A stretch of DNA of 5,322 nt from Paracoccaceae bacterium (GTDB lineage: Bacteria; Pseudomonadota; Alphaproteobacteria; Rhodobacterales; Rhodobacteraceae). Below the pieces are notes generated by a model, which was given only the letters and a program-made list of their open reading frames with translations, was not told the DNA's origin and made no database searches. The stretch covers positions 1-5,322 of the forward strand of contig SKMM01000318.1 in NCBI GenBank assembly GCA_007121055.1, written 5' to 3'. Made by a program: the position numbers and the translations under genes. Numbering within the stretch: position 1 is the stretch's first letter; each line of letters begins with the position of its first letter. Shown here piece after piece: positions 1-5,322 of the stretch.

Positions 1-1324
1 CTGGGGGGTGCGGGTGCTGCTGCCGGGCTATCCGGCGGTGCTGCGGGCCGTGGGCGCCGCCGGGGAGGTGGCGCGGGAGGAAGCGCTGTTCGGGGGGGGG
101 GGCCGGGTGCTGGCGGCGCGGGCGGGGGGGCTCGATCTGCTGGTGCTGGAGGCGCCGCATCTGTTCGACCGGCCGGGCACGCCGTATCTGGACGGCGAGG
201 GGCGGGACTGGGGCGACAACGACGTGCGGTTTGCCGCGCTGTCCTGGGTGGCGGGGCGGATTGCGGCGGGCGCGCTGGGCGACTGGGTGCCGGAGGTCGT
301 GCATCTGCACGACTGGCAGGCGGCGCTGGCGGCGGTCTATGCGCGCGAGATGGGGGCGCGGGCCGGCGTCCTGCTGACGGTGCACAACATTGCCTTCCAC
401 GGGCTCGCGCCGGGGCCGCGGCGGGTGGTGCTGCGGCTGCCCGAGGCGGGGTTTTCCCCGGACGGCTACGAGTTCTTCGGCCATGTCAGCGCGTTGAAGG
501 CGGGGCTGGTGTGGGCCGACCGGATCTCGACCGTCTCGCCGACCTATGCGCATGAGCTGACCTCGCCAGCGTTCGGGATGGGGCTCGATGGCGTGATCCG
601 GGCGCGGGCGGGGGTGTTGTCGGGCATCCTCAACGGGGTGGACACGGGCGTGTGGGACCCCGCGACCGACCCGCATATCCGGCCCTTCCGGACGCCGAAG
701 GGCAAGGGGGCGAACCGGGCGCGGCTGCTTGCGAGCTTCGGGCTGGAGGCGGGCGCGGGGCCTGTGTGCGTGGTGGTGTCGCGGATGACCGGGCAGAAGG
801 GGCTCGACCTGCTGCTGGAGGCGCTGCCGGCGCTGCTGGACCGCGGCGGGCGGCTCGCGATGCTGGGCACCGGGGACCGGGCGCTGGAGAACGCCTGGCT
901 GCAGGTGGCCGGGCGCAACCCGGCGGTGGCGGTGCGGATCGGCTATGACGAGGTTCTGGCGCATCGGATGTTTGCCGGCGCCGATGCGGTGCTGGTGCCC
1001 TCGCGGTTCGAACCTTGCGGGCTGACGCAGATGTACGGGCTGCGCTACGGGGCGGTGCCGGTGGTGGGGATGACGGGGGGTCTGGCGGACACGGTGGTCC
1101 ATGCCTCGGAGGCGGCGTTGCGCGCGGGCGTGGCCACGGGGCTGCAGGTGTTCCCGGTGGAGGCGCATGCGCTGGCGCACGCCCTGGGCCGGCTGTGCGA
1201 TCTCTATGCCGATCCCGAGACCTGGGCGCGGCTGCAGCGCAACGCGATGCGCACGCCGGTGGGCTGGGAGGCCTCGGCGCCGCGCTATGCCGCCCTTTAC
1301 GAGGAGCTGGCAGCTGGTGCATAG
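1..1324 (+). CDS. glgA: Glycogen synthase (ADP-glucose), 5'-truncated by window edge
   Basis: Cytoplasmic GT5-family glycosyltransferase that moves glucose from ADP-glucose to the non-reducing end of alpha-1,4-glucan. The frame is open to the left edge. The first visible start-like codon (GTG at 8) is not the true start: it lies in the family's RVLLPGYP strand, normally near residue 38, so the N-terminal KTGGL ADP-glucose loop is outside the window. Counting from the GTG, 438 residues are visible. They include HLHDWQ (99-104), TVHN (124-127), TVSPTYAHEL (175-184), the LNGVD interdomain motif (208-212), SRMTGQKG (258-265), PSRFEPCGLTQ (331-341) and TGGLADTV (356-363). By knowledge of E. coli GlgA, H126, K264 and E335 match its H161, K305 and catalytic E377. 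With the missing part, the length would be near the usual 475-480. Oddities are an 11-G run at 92-102, strong use of G-ending codons, and Gly-Met before TGGL where an arginine is common. glgX follows in the same frame after 120 nt. The identity is secure. Confidence 0.97.
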   Translation, partial: WGVRVLLPGYPAVLRAVGAAGEVAREEALFGGGGRVLAARAGGLDLLVLEAPHLFDRPGTPYLDGEGRDWGDNDVRFAALSWVAGRIAAGALGDWVPEVVHLHDWQAALAAVYAREMGARAGVLLTVHNIAFHGLAPGPRRVVLRLPEAGFSPDGYEFFGHVSALKAGLVWADRISTVSPTYAHELTSPAFGMGLDGVIRARAGVLSGILNGVDTGVWDPATDPHIRPFRTPKGKGANRARLLASFGLEAGAGPVCVVVSRMTGQKGLDLLLEALPALLDRGGRLAMLGTGDRALENAWLQVAGRNPAVAVRIGYDEVLAHRMFAGADAVLVPSRFEPCGLTQMYGLRYGAVPVVGMTGGLADTVVHASEAALRAGVATGLQVFPVEAHALAHALGRLCDLYADPETWARLQRNAMRTPVGWEASAPRYAALYEELAAGA

Positions 1325-1383
1325 AAGTCCACACACCCGGCAGGGGAGGAGCCGGCCCAGGGGCGCTGTGCCGCCCTCCCACC

Positions 1384-1413
1384 GCCCGCAGGCAGGCCGG
1401 GACCTGCGCGGGC
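1384..1413 (+). other. Possible hairpin in the glgA-glgX spacer
   Basis: GCCCGCAGG (1384-1392) can pair with CCTGCGCGGGC (1403-1413) to give nine base pairs with a two-base bulge and a 10-nt loop. No T-tract follows, so it is not a standard intrinsic terminator. It could affect mRNA stability or the balance of glgA to glgX expression. Inverted repeats of this quality also arise by chance at this GC content, so support is weak. Confidence 0.2.
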
Positions 1414-1425
1414 CCCGCCCGGACC

Positions 1426-1431
1426 GAGGAG
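1426..1431 (+). promoter_or_regulatory. Probable ribosome binding site of glgX
   Basis: GAGGAG is the best Shine-Dalgarno-like stretch upstream of the glgX ATG at 1445. The gap of 13 nt is longer than the usual 5-10, so initiation may be modest or helped by coupling to glgA translation. The spacer has no ATG, GTG or TTG in the glgX frame, which supports the ATG at 1445 as the start. Confidence 0.4.
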
Positions 1432-1444
1432 CCCGCCCGGCCGC

Positions 1445-3529
1445 ATGACCCGACCCAGACTGTCCCAATCCGACCCCGATGCGCTGGGGGCGCATCCGGA
1501 TGCACGCGGCACCTCGTTTGCCGTGTTTTCCGAACATGCGCGCAAGATCGAGTTGTGCCTGTTCGACCCTGACGGCCGCGAGACCGACCGCATCGCGCTG
1601 CCCGAGCGCACGGGGCATGTGTGGCACGGGCATGTGGCGGGGGTGCGGCCGGGGCAGCAATACGGTCTGCGGGCGCATGGGCCCTTCGCGCCGGAACTCG
1701 GGCACCGGTTCAACCCGGCCAAGCTGCTGATCGACCCCTATGCGCGGCGGCTGACCGGGCGGATGGGGTGGCATCCCGCGACGCTGTGCCACGATGAGGG
1801 GCGGGACGCGGATCTGACCCGCAACGACATCGACAGCGCCCCGCACATGCCGAAATGCGTGGTGGAGGCGCGGCTGGAGCCGCCCCCGCCGGGGGCCGGC
1901 CGGCCGCTGTCGGAAAGCGTGGTCTACGAGGCCCATGCCAAGGGCCTGACGATGCGGATGCCGGGGGTGGACGCACCGGGGACCATGGCGGCGCTGGGCA
2001 GCGCGCGGGTGCTCGACCATCTGGCGGAGCTGGGGGTGACGGCGCTGGAGCTGCTGCCGGTGCAGGCCTTTGTGGACGACCGGTTCCTGGTGGAGCGGGG
2101 GCTGGTGAATTACTGGGGCTACCAGCCCATCGCCTGGTGTGCGCCCGAGCCGCGCTATCTGGGGCCCGGCGGCCGGGCCGAGCTGCGCGACATGGTGGCG
2201 GCGGCCCACGCCCGCGGCATCGAGGTGCTGATGGATGTGGTCTACAACCACACCGGCGAGGGCAACGAGCTGGGCCCGACGCTGAGCCTCAAGGGCCTCG
2301 ACAACGCGAGCTACTACCGGCTGACGGGGGGCGGGCGGCACTACATCGACGACACGGGCTGCGGCAACACGCTGAACCTCGACCACCCCATGGTGCTGCG
2401 GCTGGTGATGGACAGTCTGCGGATGTGGGTGACGGAGTTCGGCATCGACGGGTTCCGCTTCGATCTGGCCGCCACGCTGGGTCGGCGGGGCAACCACGGC
2501 TTCGACCAGAACGCGCCCTTCCTGACCGCGGTGCGGCAGGACCCGGTGTTGCGGGGCGTCAAGCTGATCGCCGAGCCCTGGGACATCGGGCCGGGGGGGT
2601 ATCAGCTGGGGGCTTTTGCCCATCCCTTCGCCGAGTGGAACGACAAGTTTCGCGACGGGGTGCGGCGGTTCTGGCGCGGCGATGACGGCGAGGCGCCGGA
2701 TCTGGCGGCGCGGATCACCGGGTCTGCCTTGCAGTTCGACCATTCGGGGCGGGCGGCGACCAGTTCGGTGAATTTTGTCACCGCCCATGACGGCTTCACC
2801 CTGACCGACGTGGTCAGCTACAACCGCAAGCACAACGAGGCCAACAACGAGGCCAACCGCGACGGCCACCACGCCGATTACAGCCACAACCACGGGGTCG
2901 AGGGGCCGACGACGGACCCCGACGTTCTGGCGGCCCGGGCGCGCACCCGGCGCAACCTGATGGCCACGCTGCTTCTGTCGCAGGGAACCCCGATGATCCT
3001 GGCGGGCGACGAGATCGGCAATTCCCAGGGCGGCAACAACAACGCCTATTGCCAGGACGGGCCCATCGGCTGGGTCGACTGGGAGACCGCGGATACGGAG
3101 TTTCTGGAGTTCACGAAGCGGGTGATCGCCTTCCGGCGCGAGCATCCGATCCTGCGCCAGCGGCTGTTCCTGCACAGCCAGGTGCGGGATGTGGACGACC
3201 TGCCCGATCTGTTCTGGTGGCACCCTTCGGGGCGCGAGATGACGCCCGAGGATTGGGAGGCCGAGGGGCTGGCGACCGTCTGCGTGGAGAAGCGCACCGC
3301 CAGCCACACGCCCGATTGGGCGGTGCTGGAGACCGCGCTGTTTCTGGTGTTCAATGCCGGCGCGGCGCTGCAGGTCACCCTGCCGGAGGCGCCCGAGGGC
3401 CTGCGCTGGCGCCGCGCGCTCGACACCGACGCGGCGGACGGCGAGCCCGCCCCGGAGGAGACCGACGGCGGCCCGGTCCGCGTCGCCGCCCGTTCGGTCG
3501 CGGTGTTCCTGCTCGACACGCTGGACTGA
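1445..3529 (+). CDS. glgX: Glycogen debranching enzyme GlgX
   Basis: Cytoplasmic GH13 (isoamylase-type) alpha-1,6-glucosidase that removes the short branches left by glycogen phosphorylase, working with GlgP and the maltodextrin enzymes. The gene is complete at 694 residues, somewhat longer than E. coli GlgX (about 657). An N-terminal CBM48-like beta-sandwich spans about 12-105 (GTSFAVFSEHARKIELCLFD, then YGLRAHGPF and FNPAKLLIDPYA). A proline-rich stretch (146-154) leads into the barrel. All four GH13 regions are present: DVVYNHT (264-270), GFRFD with nucleophile D340, AEPWD with acid/base E377, and TAHD with transition-state stabiliser D449. Further family marks are KHNEAN (462-467), AGDEIGNSQ (520-528) and NNNAYCQDG (531-539). 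The C-terminal beta domain (about 625-694) contains an acidic, proline-containing segment (659-675). The ATG is the first start codon in frame after the glgA stop. No catalytic residue is missing. Its position behind glgA indicates a shared glycogen operon. Confidence 0.97.
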   Translation: MTRPRLSQSDPDALGAHPDARGTSFAVFSEHARKIELCLFDPDGRETDRIALPERTGHVWHGHVAGVRPGQQYGLRAHGPFAPELGHRFNPAKLLIDPYARRLTGRMGWHPATLCHDEGRDADLTRNDIDSAPHMPKCVVEARLEPPPPGAGRPLSESVVYEAHAKGLTMRMPGVDAPGTMAALGSARVLDHLAELGVTALELLPVQAFVDDRFLVERGLVNYWGYQPIAWCAPEPRYLGPGGRAELRDMVAAAHARGIEVLMDVVYNHTGEGNELGPTLSLKGLDNASYYRLTGGGRHYIDDTGCGNTLNLDHPMVLRLVMDSLRMWVTEFGIDGFRFDLAATLGRRGNHGFDQNAPFLTAVRQDPVLRGVKLIAEPWDIGPGGYQLGAFAHPFAEWNDKFRDGVRRFWRGDDGEAPDLAARITGSALQFDHSGRAATSSVNFVTAHDGFTLTDVVSYNRKHNEANNEANRDGHHADYSHNHGVEGPTTDPDVLAARARTRRNLMATLLLSQGTPMILAGDEIGNSQGGNNNAYCQDGPIGWVDWETADTEFLEFTKRVIAFRREHPILRQRLFLHSQVRDVDDLPDLFWWHPSGREMTPEDWEAEGLATVCVEKRTASHTPDWAVLETALFLVFNAGAALQVTLPEAPEGLRWRRALDTDAADGEPAPEETDGGPVRVAARSVAVFLLDTLD

Positions 3530-3534
3530 GGGGC

Positions 3535-3549
3535 GGGGTCAGAGGCCCC
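3535..3549 (+). terminator. Weak hairpin at the glgX / permease convergence
   Basis: GGGGT (3535-3539) and GCCCC (3545-3549) can form a five-pair stem (one G-U) with a 5-nt loop just after the glgX stop, overlapping the last codons of the convergent permease gene. GGGGC at 3530-3534 could compete for the same right arm. No T-tract follows on either strand. If either gene is terminated here, this is the only candidate I see, and it is a poor one. Confidence 0.15.
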
Positions 3550-5322
3550 AGGCCAGCACGATGGCGGGGACGGCGAGGGCCCCCACCACGATTTGCAGGG
3601 GCAGGCCGAGGGGCCAGAAATCCCAGAACCGCAGGCCGCTCGCGGAGAGGATCAGGGTGTTGCTCTGGTGGCCGATGGGGGTGAGGAAGCCCGCCTGGGC
3701 GCCGATGGCGACGGCGATCAGGAGCGGGTCGGCGTCCATCCCCAGCCCCCTGGAGAGGCTGAAGGCCACCGGCGCCATCATCGCCACGGCGGCGGCGTTG
3801 TTGAGCACGTTGGTCAGCAGCATGCTGGCGCCGACCAGAAGGGCCACGACGAACATCGCGTCGGGCTCGGGGCCGCCGAAGGCGAGTGCCGTTTCGGCGC
3901 CCAGCGCGGCGAGGCCGGTGGCCTCGACCGCGTTGGCCACGGGGATCAGCGCGCCCAGCAGCACCACCACCGACCAGTCCACCGCGCGCGGCACGCTGCG
4001 CGCGGGCGTGACGCTGGTGAGGATGGCGAGGAAGGCCGCCACCCCATAGGCCACCGCGGTCGGCAGGAGGCCCGCGGCCGCCACCCCCGCTGCGCCCAGC
4101 AGTATGCCCCCCGACAGCAGCATGCGCCGCAGGCTGGGCACCCGCAGCGGCCGGTCGCCCAGCGGCGCGCAGCCGTAATCGCCGGCGAAATCGGCGATGT
4201 CCTCGGCCGCGCCCTGCATCAGCAGCACGTCGCCCTCGACGATGGGGGTGTCGCGCAGCCGGGCCTCGGTGCCGTGGCCGGCGCGCGAGATCGCCAGCAG
4301 GTTGATGCCGAAGCGGCCGCGCAGGCGGATGTCGCGGGGCGAGAGGCCGATGAGCCGGGCGCCGGGGAGGACGACGAGCTCCATCAGGTCGATCTCGCCG
4401 CCTGGGTCGGGGCTGTCGTCCCCGGCGTCGGCGTCACCGTTGGAGGCGAGCGCCACCTCCTCCTCCAGCCGCAGGCCGAGGCGGGCCAGCGCCTTGGGCA
4501 GCTCGATGGGGCCCGCGTCGAAGGCCAGGATGTCGCCGTCGCGCAGGACCAGCCGGGCGGTGGGGACGCGGCGGGCGTCGTCGCGCACCAGCGCGATGAT
4601 GCGCGCGCCGCTGGCGGCGAGGATCTGCTCGACCTCGCCCACGCGCATGCCCATCGCGCGGCTGCCGTCGCGGACGCGGGCCTCGGTGCGGTAGGCGGGG
4701 GTGGCGAAACCCTCGGCCCGGCGCACCGGACGGTGCGGGACGAGGAGGCGCCACAGGAGCGCGGTGGCGACGAGGCCCGCGGCCGCCGCCGGCAGCGCCA
4801 CGGGGGCGAAGTCGAACATGCCGAAGCCGCTGCCGGTTTCATCCTCGCGGAAGGCCGAGACGAGGAGGTTGGCGGGCGAGCCGATCAGCGTGGTCATGCC
4901 GCCGAAGATCGTGCCGTAGGAGAGCGGGATCAGCACCTGACCGGGGGGTAGGCCGTTGCGCTGCGCCATCTGCAGCCCGAGCGGCATCAACACCGCCAGC
5001 GCGCCGATGTTGGTCAGGAGCGCCGAGGTGACGGCGCCGAGCGCCATCAGCCCCAGCACCCGGGTCCAGGGCGCGGCGCCGTCGGTCACCAGCCAGTGGC
5101 TGATGGCGTCCACCGCGCCCGAGCGCTGGAAGCCGTGGCTGAGGATCAGTACGAAGGCCACGAGGATCACGGCATGGTTGCCGAAGCCCTTGAAGGCGGT
5201 CTCGGCCGGCGTCAGGCCCAGCAGCACGCAGGCGAGCAGCGCGCCGAAGGCCACGATGTCGTGGCGCACCCGGTTCCACACGAAGGCCACGATGGTGCCC
5301 AGCAGCACCAGCAGGATCAGGA
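3539..5322 (-). CDS. SLC13-family permease with two RCK_C (TrkA-C) domains, 5'-truncated
   Basis: Inner-membrane transporter of the divalent anion:Na+ symporter (SLC13/DASS, CitT-like) type. The frame is open to the right edge, and the GTG at 5308 falls inside the first hydrophobic segment, so the true start lies outside the window. Counting from that GTG, 589 residues are visible. The N-terminal transport half (about 1-190) has membrane segments near 16-32, 46-60, 83-112 and 167-189, plus a GSPAN motif (143-147) in a re-entrant-loop-like stretch. Two soluble RCK_C-like domains follow (about 205-285 and 306-385), each with the typical LRDGDILAF or VEGDVLLMQ strand. An acidic linker (289-305) lies between them. 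The second membrane half (about 396-589) carries LLTNVLNNAAA (497-507) and the SNT signature (549-551). SLC13 members move dicarboxylates, citrate or sulfate, and RCK_C domains often sense ligands. The substrate here is not determinable. The gene is convergent with glgX, 9 nt away, so it belongs to a different transcription unit. The family is confident, the substrate unknown. Confidence 0.93.
   Translation of the reverse strand, partial: LILLVLLGTIVAFVWNRVRHDIVAFGALLACVLLGLTPAETAFKGFGNHAVILVAFVLILSHGFQRSGAVDAISHWLVTDGAAPWTRVLGLMALGAVTSALLTNIGALAVLMPLGLQMAQRNGLPPGQVLIPLSYGTIFGGMTTLIGSPANLLVSAFREDETGSGFGMFDFAPVALPAAAAGLVATALLWRLLVPHRPVRRAEGFATPAYRTEARVRDGSRAMGMRVGEVEQILAASGARIIALVRDDARRVPTARLVLRDGDILAFDAGPIELPKALARLGLRLEEEVALASNGDADAGDDSPDPGGEIDLMELVVLPGARLIGLSPRDIRLRGRFGINLLAISRAGHGTEARLRDTPIVEGDVLLMQGAAEDIADFAGDYGCAPLGDRPLRVPSLRRMLLSGGILLGAAGVAAAGLLPTAVAYGVAAFLAILTSVTPARSVPRAVDWSVVVLLGALIPVANAVEATGLAALGAETALAFGGPEPDAMFVVALLVGASMLLTNVLNNAAAVAMMAPVAFSLSRGLGMDADPLLIAVAIGAQAGFLTPIGHQSNTLILSASGLRFWDFWPLGLPLQIVVGALAVPAIVLAWGL

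Noticed and set aside
8..10. GTG at 8 as the start of glgA
   Set aside because: The frame is open upstream to the window edge and this codon lies in the conserved RVLLPGYP strand; the essential N-terminal KTGGL segment must lie further left.
1338..1375. Short inverted repeats in the spacer (CCGGC/GCCGG and GGGCG/CGCCC)
   Set aside because: The stems are only 5 bp with no extension and no T-tract, as expected by chance in this base composition.
630..1505. Open frame of 291 codons on the minus strand over the end of glgA and the start of glgX
   Set aside because: It is dominated by Pro, Ala, Arg and Ser, with no domain, and spans two well-supported genes on the other strand. It is a composition shadow.
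1855..2685. Open frame of 276 codons on the plus strand inside glgX in another frame
   Set aside because: It is Gly/Ala/Arg-rich without motifs, while the overlapping glgX frame carries all four GH13 catalytic regions.
2834..2857. Perfect 12-bp tandem repeat (AACGAGGCCAAC twice) in glgX
   Set aside because: It encodes NEANNEAN where E. coli GlgX has NEANGEEN of the same length, so it is a conserved family motif made repetitive by substitutions, not an inserted repeat.
3593..4951. Open frame of 452 codons on the plus strand, antisense to the permease
   Set aside because: Its translation is low-complexity (rich in Gly, Ala, Arg, Gln, His, Asp) with no recognisable domain, and it mirrors a minus-strand gene with clear SLC13 and RCK_C motifs. 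Long antisense frames are expected at this GC content.

Overview
The window is very GC-rich throughout. It reads as an ordinary bacterial chromosome segment with three closely packed protein-coding genes and almost no non-coding DNA. The protein sequences and the glgA-glgX order suggest a high-GC alphaproteobacterium, possibly of the Rhodobacter/Rhodobacteraceae type. That placement is an inference from general resemblance, not from a search.

Layout: positions 1-1324 (+) hold glycogen synthase glgA, missing roughly its first 37 codons at the left window edge. Positions 1325-1444 are a 120-nt spacer with a weak ribosome binding site and a possible hairpin. Positions 1445-3529 (+) hold a complete glycogen debranching enzyme gene, glgX. 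After only 9 nt, a convergent gene on the minus strand (3539 to the right edge) encodes a large SLC13-type membrane permease with two internal RCK_C (TrkA-C) domains. Its first residues lie beyond the window.

Function: glgA and glgX are very likely the distal part of a glycogen operon, whose other members (glgC, glgB, glgP) are expected to the left. GlgA extends alpha-1,4-glucan chains from ADP-glucose. GlgX removes the short branches left on limit dextrin during breakdown. The permease is a separate convergent unit with no evident link to glycogen; its substrate cannot be read from the sequence.

I found no RNA gene, mobile element, CRISPR array or origin, and no convincing new biological system. 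The points most worth a second look are an 11-G homopolymer inside glgA, a single amber codon as the only stop between glgA and glgX in one shared frame, and an acidic linker between the two regulatory domains of the permease.
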